Positions 12,324 through 22,474 of a stretch of DNA of 64,000 nucleotides are shown here, piece by piece (position 1 is the stretch's first letter; every line of letters begins with the position of its first letter). A program made the position numbers and the translations under genes. Below the pieces are notes generated by a model that was not told the DNA's origin, made no database searches, and was given only the letters and a program-made list of their open reading frames with translations. This DNA comes from Phorcus lineatus (Eukaryota > Mollusca > Gastropoda > Trochida > Trochidae): assembly GCA_921293015.1 (NCBI GenBank), contig OV121084.1, positions 22,262,960 to 22,326,959 of the forward strand, read 5' to 3'.

Positions 12324-14496
12324 GGTGACAGTAAAGGACAGTGTTGGTGACAGTAATGACCTACTTAGTGACAGTGTTGACATTGAAACATTTTGAGAAT
12401 CATGTTCAATGATTAAATCATTTACATAAACAAATTTTGAATTATCAAGACTGACATAAATTATTACAGTTTTTGATTTTACAATATTATACTCTCTGTT
12501 AATTCCAGCTAATATAAAATGGTGTATTCAGCTATGGTAGCAGTATTGACTTCATTGGTGACAGTGTTGACCTGACTGGTGACAGTCTTGATTTTCAGGC
12601 AAACAACTTTTATTCTGAATTGATATTTTGTGATTAATAAAAAGTTTTCAATGAATACAATGTGCTATCCAGTGTCTTGTAAAATAGTATGACAATTATT
12701 TTAGCATATCATTATCTTATTTATTATGCATTAATACTTTTAGCGGTAACAGCATTTGACAAATCTTAACAGAGAATGGATAAAACTAATCTATTTATCT
12801 TTTCAAATAGATAGATATTTGTTTTTTAATGTCATACATACAAAAATTTGTCAATTCATCTATTACTAATGTTTGAAAGCTGAATATACATTTACATAAT
12901 CAAAGATTGACATCTATGATTTCATATTCATGCAAATTCATTTTGAAAATACCATTAACCTGTCAATACTATTATTTTGAAAACTCATAATATCACATAT
13001 TTCATAATCATTTTCTTTATTAGGGATATGTTATGTAATACTACATTGTTTCACATTTCATATAATTTAGTGTTCAATAGGTAGTGAATGACAAAAAATG
13101 AAGTTTTAGTGTATCATCTTACAAACTACTTCAATACCATAAACAAAGCTGTCAAAACTGCCACCGCAAGAGTGGTCAATAAAATGTGTAAATGAATCAT
13201 ATACTTATTTTAGAAGAGTTAGGTGAAATTTTGTCATTGGAAGACAGACAAATTTACAACATATGTTTTTATCTAAACCAATATCAATCAATAACTTCCT
13301 TAAGGGGCATTTAAGAAGCTGGATTGATGGAGTCTACACTTGCTTGATAACGGTGTTAGTATCTACACCGAAACGTCGCAATTCATGCAATAAAGAAGTT
13401 GACTATCCATAAGAAATTATTCGTTCTTCTTCATCAATCAATAACTTTAAATATTTGAATGATTTTTGTCAATACTGCCACCAGGTAAATGTCAATGCTG
13501 CCACTGCTTTCAAAGGTTTACCATGTATCTTCTATAATGGATACTTTGCATATGTAGAATCATGTTTATTCTTTTTCTTTTTAGATAGAAATGTTTTTTC
13601 ACCAGTAGAAAGTCTCAATTAACTGTATGAACAACTCCAAATTGCTTCATATCTGGTATATATGTCAATACCGCCACCACATACGTCCTTCCTGCTACCA
13701 ACATTTGTTAACACTTTTCTTATAACATGATTTAGTTAGTGATATCCACTTTTCAGTAAGAAATCATTGTATTAAGAGTAAAGGTCGAAACATTTATCCA
13801 TGCCTGGTTTTGAGAAGAACAGATTGATATTTTGACAAAAATATAAAAAATTGTCAATTACTGCCACCCAAGTTGTCACTTCTGCTACCTGTCAGGATGA
13901 ATTCCAATATTCTTTGTAAATAAATCACCAAAAAGCAAATAGATATGTTAATATCGCTTTCAATAATGGTGTACTTAAACACCACATTGAAAGTCAAACA
14001 TCTACATGTTTAATTGTTGCTAGTGATCATCAAAATCAACAAAATGTCAACACCGCTACCCTGAGAGTCAAAACTGCCACTTTTTAGATGCTTGCAGTAT
14101 TGACAGTAGCAGCATTGACATTCTTAAAAGTATATTAAAATTAAATAAAAATTATCATTATCCAAGACAAAAAGCACATTTCATTTTTAGCATCCTTCAT
14201 CAACCCTTTCAATCAGATTAAGGTGAAAAAGCATTTACACAAATTCTGTCTAAAATCTTTGTGACAGTATTGACAAGAACAACTCATAGATTCATAACGT
14301 TACTCATCTAGAGTTTGATTATGATTGAACTTGATCAGGGCTGAAATAAATCATGATGTCTTTATGAATATAGGAATGAAGAGATCCAAAACAAGAAGTG
14401 GTCTTTGTGAATGACTTAACTAGAGTTCATTTTGTAACAAGTTTTGGTGATGGTAGCAGTATTGACAAAAACATCTGTGACAGTGGTTTAAATTGA
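12324..14496. repeat. Array of about 19 copies of a 15-bp motif (GGTGRCAGTRTTGAC)
   Basis: Forward copies start near 12324, 12346, 12367, 12536, 12557 and 12578. Reverse-complement copies (GTCAATACTGCCACC) start near 13151, 13468, 13491, 13664, 13853, 13875, 14045 and 14067. Forward copies return near 14095, 14106, 14261, 14452 and 14477. Close neighbours are spaced 21-23 bp, about two helical turns. The orientation order is forward, reverse, forward. The spacing elsewhere is irregular, unlike a satellite. Binding sites for a transposase or another protein are a plausible reading. Confidence 0.75.
13298..13432 (+). mobile_element. 135-bp Penelope-like element remnant with 15-bp target duplication
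   Basis: The segment is flanked by identical atcaatcaataactt at 13283-13297 and 13433-13447. Inside is ttgataac, then a GGTGT/ACACC stem, then cgaaacgtc, which resembles the core order of hammerhead ribozymes found in Penelope-like elements. It is followed by caataaagaag. The CTGATGA box is degenerate (ttgataa), so self-cleavage is doubtful. It is nested inside the motif-array transposon. Confidence 0.55.
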
Positions 14497-14939
14497 GCAG
14501 AAAATTTTAAGTAAGGCATATAGAGACATGCAACTGTGCATTCAAAGCCTCTTTATTTGCTGAACAAATGCAAAAGTAAAAAAGTTGGTATAGCAAAAAC
14601 TTTTGGTAGAAACTAATCCTTATAGTTCATAATCTAACCTTGGTACAGCCAAATTTTAAATTCTCACATATAAAAGATTGCTTCAAAGTTAACATTTTCA
14701 GTGAACAAATTTTTTTATACATGTGATTTGCTTATTTGTTAGTTTTCCACACACTAAAAGTATAAAAACAGATAAAAACATTGTTAAAATTGAAAATATA
14801 TGCCTGGACCAAAAAATTAGACCATTCAGGATTTTGACTCATATAGCAAAATGTTTAAAACCTCTGAATGCTACCAAATTTTATTTTCAAAAATGAGTTT
14901 CCTCTATCACAAAATTTTTTTTTTAGAAAAACCTCCATT

Positions 14940-15135
14940 CCTGGTGGCGGTACCCGACAGAAGCCCCTTGACATACTGTGTCTCAAACACGAACATTTTC
15001 GGTGGACAATTTTCCCATAACCTGATGGCGGTACCCGGCGGAAGATCCCCAAAGTATTGTGTCTCAAACACAAACATTTTCGTTGGACAATTTCCCCATG
15101 ACCTGATGGCGGTGCCTGACGCAAAATCCCCTGAC
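14940..15135. repeat. Three-copy tandem repeat, about 83 bp
   Basis: Units begin near 14944, 15027 and 15109 with tggcggtacccg or tggcggtgcctg. They contain tgtctcaaacac and ggacaatttycccat. The repeat is absent from the matching place in piggyBac copy 2, so it expanded or was inserted in this copy only. Confidence 0.7.
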
Positions 15136-15239
15136 TCAAAAAAGACATCAATAACTCTATGAATGTAAACCCCAAAGTTTTTTCACCTATGATTTTCATC
15201 ATATAATTGAACACTAAAGAAACAGCATTTCCTTCAGGA

Positions 15240-16814
15240 TTTCTTTACTTATTACATTTTACTTACAACATTTTTGCGGCACTTGATGTATCTTTATTTC
15301 TGTGAGCGCATATACAAAATGTATATCAAATTGAAGAGAATTATCTGCTCTTTACGTTGATATCAATCGAAAGTTGCCAAATTTGTGGCACATCTTGTGC
15401 CTTTATTTTTGTGTGCGCATCAAAATGGAATTGAAGAGAACAGTTTCTTCTTTATTTTGATGTAAAATTTATAAAAATCCGCCAAACGGTATAGAAGATA
15501 TTGCGTGCGAAAGAAAGTTAAATGAAAATAGCGCTTCATATCACATGATAAAAAAGCGACAAAAGTACCCTTTGTGCAGTGCTTGCTGTATCTCTATTTC
15601 TTTTAAAGCATATACATATTATATATCAAAATGTAGGCAATGTATTCCTCTCAACAATGACATAAAAGTTGTAAGAATGTGTCATTTGGTAACAGAGATA
15701 TAAAGTGCCGAAGTTTCCCTTTTCGAGGCACTTAACTGCGGAACAAAGTGCAAAAATTGCCCTTTTAACAGCACTTGTTGTGCTTTTATTTATTCACCCG
15801 CATAAATCGCTGATAAATGGAATTGAAGAACATTGTTCCACTTTATTTAGATGTAAAATTTATCAAAATGCGTCAAGCGGTATAGAAGATATTGAGTGCA
15901 AAAGAAAGGTACATGAAAATCGTGCCTTCAGATCACATGATAAGAAAAGCAACAATAGTGTGCTTTGTGCGGCACTTGCTGTATCACTATTTCTTTTAGC
16001 GCATATACATATTATATATCAAAATGTAGGCAATGTATTCCTCTAGACAATGGTATAAAACTTGTAGGAATGTGTCATTTGGTTATGGATATATAAAGTG
16101 CCAAAATTGCTCTATTTGTGACTCTTACTGTGTCAATATTTTTTTAAGTGAATGAACATATTTTATATAAAGGTGAAGACAACCTTTTCTTCTTTATTGT
16201 GATATAACAGTTATCCAAAAAAATTTCAAAATATGTTGAGAACATGATGTACATGCTGTATATTCAGTTCAGGTAGCGCATATTCGTAATCTATATATCA
16301 AATTGAAGACAATTTTCTTCTCTTTCAAATGATCCCACCTGTATTGAAATCCACCGAAGGGTTTAGATCATAAGGCGTACAAAAGCAAGGTGTGCTTTTG
16401 TTTTGAGTGTGCACGCTTGAGTAAACAATAATGTGCACGGCTCGATAAGCTCCTGCTCGAGGGGAGCAATAACTCACAAGCCTATAGCAAGCCCGGCGGG
16501 TAGCGGGGGAAAATTGAGCGTTTGTAATGCATTTTTTTGGTACGATAAAGATGACCAATATCTATAAAACTTTCATAAAATATGCGCCCATTCTTTAGAA
16601 GAACGGGGAAAAAATCGGCAGCTTAGCGAAAACCGGATCATAAATACAAGCGTTCAACTGACACGACTGCCGTGCAATTTTTTTTCCAGGATTCCACAAT
16701 TGTGTTAATTAGTAAATGCGTCAGATTATAAGTCCGGTTTCGGGGATTCACTGAGGGTAACTGCGGTGTGGTTTAATTTCACCCCGGACCATTCTGTAAA
16801 CCGCCACTTGAGGG
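15240..16814. repeat. piggyBac copy 1, right arm with reiterated units
   Basis: Degenerate repeats carry GCGCATATACATATTATATATCA (at most partly conserved), then AATTGAAGA, then TTCCTCTTTA, then GATRTAAAA. They recur near 15307, 15410, 15607, 15795, 15995, 16145 and 16270. Their orientation is the same as in the left arm. The terminal 450 bp (16330-16814) matches 48189-48660 in reverse. Small frames here are repeat-derived and are not annotated as genes. Confidence 0.65.
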
Positions 16815-16818
16815 TTAA

Positions 16819-17666
16819 TGCGAATATCAAAATTACCCGTGCATATTTTATGCAGATACGCATCTTATCTGGAGCCCCGGAATGATAATATTTTCCAGTA
16901 TATTTACCCATCAACAGCTACGCTACTCTTCAGCTATCTCTGCAATTAGTAGAAGTATGCTACAAGAAAAATCTATTCACTACAGCCATCCTCATCAACA
17001 AAATACCTAAAATACATATTGTGAATAAAACAATTCTTACTTGATAAACAGGTTTAAATTTTCTGATGCTCAACAAAATATTTTCCTTCCAATAGCAATG
17101 TTAGATAAGGCAGGCTGAAGTTAGCAACTTATTAGTTAAATAATGAATAACCAACTGTCTCATATTTGAATAACTAACTGAATAAGTAACTTATGACCCA
17201 TTTCCTATTGAAATTGTCTATCTTATAGATTATCATGGATAGCTTTTCCATGGAATTTTGAGTATGACATAGATCACATGTGTCTCACTTACAGTAAGTT
17301 ACAACTTACTCGTGGTGAAATAACATCTTTATTTGTCCACTCTATCACATATAAAACACGCCAGCCCATCCCATGTCCGCTCCCCTAGCCAATCATGTTA
17401 GATTTCATGGTATGCCTGTGTTATATATATACATTTATATAGAAAGTAACAATAACAAATATATAACTAACTGTTCAGTTTATTGTTTAACAAATAATGA
17501 ATATCTAACTGGCTCATATTTGAATAACTACTGGTTATTTATTAGTTATTTGAACATAGAAAAACTAACTGGTTAGTTATCCGTTTTATGAAAAATTAAC
17601 TTTTGACCCATTCTCTATTCAAATTGTGTATCTTAAGGCATTGTATGATAAAGTATTGTTCCATAC
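16819..17666. other. Myosin intron, no feature seen
   Basis: AT-rich intron between piggyBac copy 1 and the myosin exon at 17667. Repeated 'taactaactg'-type words (17130-17590) suggest a decayed simple repeat. Confidence 0.4.
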
Positions 17667-17754
17667 CTGATGAGCTTTGGCAATTTCCAGGGACCAGTTG
17701 CGCCCAGAAGAAGCAAGAATGCGTCCTGGTAGGTACTGGGCTGCCTCACTATAC
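17667..17754 (-). CDS. Unconventional myosin (MyTH4-FERM type), FERM F2-lobe exon
   Basis: This 88-nt exon starts after a ctgcctacag acceptor and ends CATCAG before gtatgg. Its first base completes the codon left open by the exon at 33261. The remaining 29 codons include SEAAQYLPGRIL, the YLP motif typical of the helical F2 lobe, and end in phase 0, as the next exon (2795-3220) requires. It is too short to appear as an obvious open frame. It is supported by both splice sites, by phase and by family pattern. A minisatellite begins 26 bp upstream of the acceptor. Confidence 0.85.
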
Positions 17755-17780
17755 CTGTAGGCAGAGAGACAGAGTGTGTT

Positions 17781-18207
17781 TAGCACCAGAGGTCTAGCAA
17801 TACAGTCAGAGCATTGGCTAGCACCAGAGGTCTAGCAATACAGTCAGAGCATTGGCTAGCACCAGAGGTCTAGCAATACAGTCAGAGCATTGGCTAGCAC
17901 CAGAGGTCTAGGCATTACAGTCAGAGCATTGGCTAGCACCAGAGGTCTAGCAATACAGTCAGAGCATTGGCTAGCACCAGAGGTCTAGCAATACAGTCAG
18001 AGCATTGGCTAGCACCAGAGGTCTAGCAATACAGTCAGAGCATTGGCTAGCACCAGAGGTCTAGCAATACAGTCAGAGCATTGGCTAGCACCAGAGGTCT
18101 AGCAATACAGTCAGAGCATTGGCTAGCACCAGAGGTCTAGCAATACAGTCAGAGCACTGGCTAGCACCAGAGGTCTAAAATTACAGTCAGAGCACTGGCT
18201 AGCATTA
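17781..18207. repeat. 38-bp minisatellite, 11 copies
   Basis: Eleven near-identical units (tagcaccagaggtctagc, then aatacagtcagagcattggc) run head to tail. One unit is 39 bp, and the last units are slightly diverged. Read on the minus strand, each unit contains GCTCTGACTG, a good branch-point-like sequence. The array ends only 26 bp from the acceptor of the myosin exon at 17754. Confidence 0.95.
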
Positions 18208-19112
18208 AAAGTGTAACAAGCAGACGGAATCCCCTGCCAAGTAGCAAAACATTAAAATATTTTGAACAACAGTTATGAAGCTGTATTCTTTGATAAACCC
18301 TTAATAACTCATAGTTTTAGTTAAAAATTATCCTGTGAAGATCATTGGTAGTACAATTAATGTTCAGAAAAGTTTTTTTCAGATCAATAGTTTCATTGTG
18401 CTTTGTTTTAAGATTTTAAGGTTCTGTCATGGAAACAGTATTGTGACTTGTTTCAGAAAAAGCCAAAAAGTAAAATTCTAAAGAGGTAAAAAACCATAAA
18501 GGCACCATTACATGATGATCGTTCTTCAAACCAAGTTTCTATGAGCTATACCTTATGTTTTTTTAAATCTGGTTGGGAAACAAAATTCTAAGTAATTTTT
18601 TCATGGAAACAGCCAAAAGTAAAGTAGGAATAAGCTGAAACAAAAAGGCACCAAGTTGTTCCCTTAATTAGTTTCAAAGAGCCATAGGCCGGAATGGAAG
18701 TGAAATTTTATGTTGCATTTCCATGAAAACGGCAACAAATAATTGTAGGATGAAAATGAAAACCCTGATTCTCATCACTTCACATGATGACTGATCCACA
18801 AACTAAGTTTCAAGGAGCTAGGCCTAATTGTTTTTGAGTTCTGGACCAGAAAAGAGTTTGCATGGATGGATGTCATTTCTATAGCCCCCAAAAACTTTGT
18901 TTTGTTTTGATAAGCATAAATTTCAATAAAAATTCTTCGCTATAAAAAATAAAAATAATAAATAAAAATATTTGGGAAATATAATTTCTTTTGTTTGAAA
19001 AATGAATTAGAATGAAATTTCTTTCTCCTAGCGTTGGAAGATACAACAAAGGGAACTAATGCAGTGAATGTAGATGGCGTTACGTTGAGTATATAAGGGT
19101 GGGATATATAGA
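18208..19112. other. Myosin intron with an old repeat, no gene
   Basis: Phrases such as 'aagtttcaaggagcta', 'catggaaacag' and 'ggaccagaaa' recur loosely through 18400-18870. This is typical of a decayed high-copy repeat. No coding frame seen. Confidence 0.4.
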
Positions 19113-19256
19113 GAATACTAAACGACGTCTCGTTTTAATAACATATTTTTGAAATGAGTGTGTGGTTTGGTATTTAACGAGCGAAAGCGAGTTAGATACC
19201 GATACCATTCACAAGTTTCCAAAAAATGTTATTAACCAGGACTGAGTTTAGTATTC
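19113..19256. repeat. Imperfect hairpin, about 65-bp arms
   Basis: gaatactaaac at 19113 pairs with gtttagtattc ending at 19256, and taataacat pairs with atgttatta. The apex at 19177-19191 is cgagcgaaagcgag. It belongs to the same structural class as the hairpins at 2382, 40546 and 42299, each with a CpG-containing apex. Confidence 0.6.
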
Positions 19257-19337
19257 TATTTATTACTTGCTGAATTATATCAAAGAAAAAGCATGAAAAT
19301 CGCTGAGATTACCATTGTTGCCGCGCCGCTAACATTG

Positions 19338-19345
19338 TGACGTCA
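19338..19345. promoter_or_regulatory. CRE-like palindrome TGACGTCA
   Basis: A perfect 8-bp CREB/ATF site, followed 5 bp later by another gacgtc. It sits in AT-rich intron. Functional relevance is unknown. Confidence 0.35.
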
Positions 19346-19732
19346 TGTGACGTCCTTCAACACGCGATGTTATTATACAATAAAGTTTGTGGTTTTGTGC
19401 AGATTTTATCATTCTCGTTCTATGTTGTAGACCAATTACTGGTACCGGCGGGTGGTATGTTATGTCCAGGCTGACGAGCCTATAGAATACGTGGGTCATC
19501 TGAGTGAACCACACAATGTTGCAATATGCTACATGGATATAGCATATTGCTTTTGGAGCTGAAACAGAAGTGTGACTGTGTTGTCTTGTATTGTAAATAT
19601 GTTGAAGAGTTCCTGTGAATAAACTGTGGTGCACCGTACAGCATACCATTTTATGTGAAGTGTCTGTTGTGTGTTAATAGGAGTAGGAGAACAAGAATTG
19701 ACAAACTGTTGGATGAGGAACAATTACATGTA

Positions 19733-19830
19733 TTGTTGGTAATTATTAGTAAACTTACCTGTGGGATGAGCTGTCCCCCTCTCTCTGTTCCCCTGAACCT
19801 ACCTACAGAAGACTTCAAGTATTAAAAAAG
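19733..19830 (+). repeat. Inverted end repeat, left partner
   Basis: This contains gggatgagctgtccccctct, then ctctctgttcccct and acctacctacagaagac. Its inverted counterpart is at 32752-32833. A shorter inverted copy of its first 38 bp lies at 21246-21283. The two long partners bracket the DIRS-like remnants, and members of that group often have inverted termini, so this may be one end of that element. Confidence 0.55.
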
Positions 19831-19835
19831 TTGTA

Positions 19836-20853
19836 CAGTGGTCCCTCGCTATAATGCTTGCTATTGGGTCCAAAATTCTGACCACCTTACAGGCAACCAT
19901 TGATACAACCAGCCTGCAAGATATCTGAACAAAATATTCATGAGACCAATGAAGACGCCGTTTGTTAGCCATTCATTAATAATGAATAATGTTAAATGTG
20001 TTGTATTGGTGTTTTCCCCAAAAAGATACAATTTACATTGAAATTATTATCATACTATCATAAGATTCTTGAAAAGACTGAAATCTTCATAAATACATGC
20101 AATAGTTTGTTTTCAAATGACAGTGCTTGCATGGAGTACAGTGATTTAAAAAAAAAAAACTACTTTTGTTTATGTTAACATCAACAGTGAAAAATTAAAA
20201 TAATGTATATATTTTTTTAAAATGCATTTGATGTTTGAAAGAGTTTGTTTTAGGTAGCTCATAAATTTGAGGTGAAAACGAAATCATTCTGAAGATTTAT
20301 GCTCTTTTTCTTCCAACAAAAATCCCTCATTGCAGATCAATATTATTTTATTTGGGATCACCAAACTAAGAAAACCAAGGAAATCCCACAAGTTATCATC
20401 CTGAAAATGTGAATATTATTTGACTTAGAATCATTTGTTATTTTTTTTTAATTCTGAAATTCTTCATCAAGCATTTCTATACGTAGGAAGAATTTACTGT
20501 AAAATTATCCAATATTGCAATCAGATAGAAAATTGTATACACATGCTGGTTTGGCGTCAGATCTTAAGTTTGTTTTGAATATCTGATGAAATTAGTAATT
20601 GACAAACATGTGTGAGAAAGTTTATGATCAACATTAATTTCATTTTATAGAAAGAAACTTCAATTATTCAATGACTCGAAATAAGCAACAATGCTTTGTA
20701 ACATGAAACATATTTTAGCTGAAAACGCACACACGTGTATAAAATTGCTGTGTAAGACAGAATTTGTGAGTCTAAATTTTGGGAGCTAAGGTTTATACTG
20801 CGGCAAAACTGAGTCCGCGGTTGATTGAAGGGTGGTATAACGAGGGAACCCTG
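19836..20853. mobile_element. pogo/Tc1-mariner-like non-autonomous element, 1.02 kb
   Basis: TA at 19834 is followed by CAGTGGTCCCTCGCTATAA. At the other end the inverted counterpart (CAGGGTTCCCTCGTTATAC, read inward) is followed by TA at 20854. The CAG-GTCCCTCG-TATA pattern is that of pogo/Tigger-like inverted ends. The interior has no transposase frame. Confidence 0.8.
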
Positions 20854-20869
20854 TATTTTACCATTAGCC

Positions 20870-21254
20870 AAGCTCTTTTGTACTGATGAAGATGAAAAAG
20901 GGTTTCATGGTTCACCAAGGCCCTAATTAGGGTGAAGCGAGGCGAGGTTATTTGGGGTTAAAGTGAGGTGAGGTGATTTGGGGTTTAAAGCCGCTTGCAA
21001 GAGTTATTACTTATGTCACAGTTTGAGAAAGCCTGCAAAACCATTGGCTATGCATTGTGGTGAAACCTGGGAGCATCGGCTGGAACTAGTAAACCATAGT
21101 TCATACTGCGCTGATATTCAGTGCAGCATGGCACCCAAATTTTACTGCATGTAGAACAGTTCACTACTGCAAACAAATTACCAAGCCCCTGGCGGGATTC
21201 AAACTTCAGACCTCTCTTAAACTAAACGCACTAACTACTGCGCTATCCTGCCAC
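20870..21254 (-). mobile_element. tRNA-derived SINE
   Basis: On the minus strand the head at 21254 reads gtggcaggatagcgcagtag, matching a polymerase III A box. About 40 bp later comes a B box, GTTTGAATCCC (21194-21204). The body continues towards 20870, where a gaggtgaggtgatttgggg-type repeat forms the tail. The 3' limit is uncertain. Because the A and B boxes are mutated and a non-tRNA body is attached, it is called a SINE and not a tRNA gene. Confidence 0.7.
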
Positions 21255-21907
21255 CCTCATCCCAGAGGTAAGTTAACTAATAATTACTAACAATACCTGT
21301 CACAGTTCCTAATTATTGGCGTAAACATTCCCTCTGCAGTGAGCTGTGTCCAGAATCCTACATAAAGGAGGAGGGCCGGAGATCCAGCACGATGTAGAGG
21401 GAACATTCACTCTAAAAACTCTTTAACTTACTGTTTTGACCTAATGTACTTTAAATAGATGGAATGTTGATCTTTCAAACTTTTCAGAACACTTTCTATT
21501 GTCAAATATACATGAACATCAGTAAGAAAGCATAAACCATTTAGTATTCTATAATCATATTATTAGCATACGACGTTATGTCACTAAAAGTCTCGGTCAA
21601 AAGCTCTACAGTTTATATACAAAACATCTAAACAGCGTTTTTTTACCTGTTTTTGGGCTTTCTGAAGCCTTTTATCAACATTGCCAGTCACTCTGACATC
21701 ACTTCCTGTTTGGTGCAGCCACTTAGGGTCTTGTTGCTGTTATTCGGTGAGACAATTTATCATATACTTGCTTATAAAAACAGAGAGATTTTGCATGTTC
21801 GATAGACCCTTCACCAAACACCCTGTATCAGCAAGCAGCAGATTACCTGTATCAGCCTGTCGTCAAGGGACTTGTACCCTGAAATTTAGAGTTATCTCCC
21901 TTTACAG

Positions 21908-22102
21908 CTGACAGACCCCATAGCCGACAATGCTGACAAGCTGCTCGGCGATGTCACTGCTTGCCTGAGCGAATTAGACCATATTCTGGAGTCCGAAAAT
22001 AAACCTGCTGATGTTTCTATCTCTCTACCTGAATTATGCCTTGATCCCAACTTGAATTTGCTTAATGACAATCTCGATATGGATGCATTTTTTAAGTGTT
22101 AG
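21908..22102 (+). CDS. Unrecognised acidic ORF, possible terminal exon
   Basis: A 64-codon frame opens straight after a polypyrimidine acceptor (ctccctttacag) and ends at TAG 22100. It is rich in Asp, Glu and Leu, with segments DKLLGDVTACLSELDHILES and LNDNLDMDAFF. The composition looks selected rather than random. ATTAAA occurs near 22190. No ATG begins it, so an upstream exon is required. It lies antisense to the myosin and near the 3' side of the DIRS-like remnant. It could be a nested host gene or part of a retroelement; I cannot tell which. Confidence 0.4.
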   Translation: MTDPIADNADKLLGDVTACLSELDHILESENKPADVSISLPELCLDPNLNLLNDNLDMDAFFKC

Positions 22103-22245
22103 CTCAGTTTAGAATTTCCATGTTATCTAATTCATGAATTTGGAGGTAAGAAAAATTATCTTTTCATACAATACATGTATGTTTAGTAAATTAAAGTTAT
22201 TGAAGGTTAAGACAATGTTTCTTTTTATCTATGAAAAGTATATGA

Positions 22246-22368
22246 TAAATATATCATGATATTGCAAATTTAACATCATATCATATATCAGCCCTTGAGC
22301 TGATATTGGTGTCTTGGGCTGATATAGGGTTTGATATGAAATTTGCCATATAATGATATCTATGTATC
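22246..22368. repeat. Imperfect hairpin, about 50-bp arms
   Basis: atgataaatatatcat and gatattgcaaattt pair loosely with aaatttgccatataatgata and further bases on the right. The innermost stem is atatcagccc with gggctgatat. AT-rich palindromic MITE-like structure. Confidence 0.5.
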
Positions 22369-22474
22369 ATCGACCCTCACGACATAGATATCCTGATATA
22401 TTGTCTGAATGTGTTTTGTACCGATGCAATCGTATTGCGTAGTAGACAATGCACACATCTGTACTATCAATGAA

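Larger units (their letters stand above)
11800..14840. mobile_element. Non-autonomous TIR transposon, 3.04 kb, inserted in piggyBac copy 1
   Basis: The ends are inverted: GAGTCAAAATCCCGAAGAGTC from 11800, and its counterpart GAGTCAAAATCCTGAATGGTC read inward from 14840. They match at about 29 of 34 positions. The empty site is visible in copy 2 near 49700 (gctatatatgtcgg). It shows that the insertion duplicated ATAT (11796-11799 and 14841-14844), or TA if the ends are taken as TGAGTC. No transposase frame is present. The interior is AT-rich and carries a 15-bp motif array. The superfamily is not assigned; several DNA-transposon groups make 2- or 4-bp duplications. Confidence 0.8.
4578..16818 (-). 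mobile_element. piggyBac-type transposon, copy 1 (interrupted, about 12.2 kb)
   Basis: TTAA at 4578-4581 is followed by CCCTCAAGT. At the other end the inverted ACTTGAGGG is followed by TTAA at 16815-16818, so both the piggyBac target duplication and CCC-starting inverted ends are visible. The transposase is on the minus strand at 6823-11495. Subtracting two foreign insertions (6881-9644 and 11800-14840) leaves about 6.4 kb. That is close to the 5.9-kb copy at 48185-54054, which has the same arms in reverse orientation. It sits in the intron between the myosin exons at 2795 and 17754. Confidence 0.85.

Noticed and set aside
12324..12591. Heptapeptide-repeat protein (GDSVDLT-like) encoded by the motif array
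   Set aside because: The 21-bp spacing lets a short frame read as heptads, but stops break it within 10-25 codons and the motif later reverses strand.
17781..18207. CRISPR-like array
   Set aside because: Units are continuous 38-bp copies with no unique spacers, in an intron of a eukaryotic gene.
21180..21254. Functional tRNA gene on the minus strand
   Set aside because: A and B boxes are mutated, the arms do not fold into a full cloverleaf, and the sequence continues into a SINE body.
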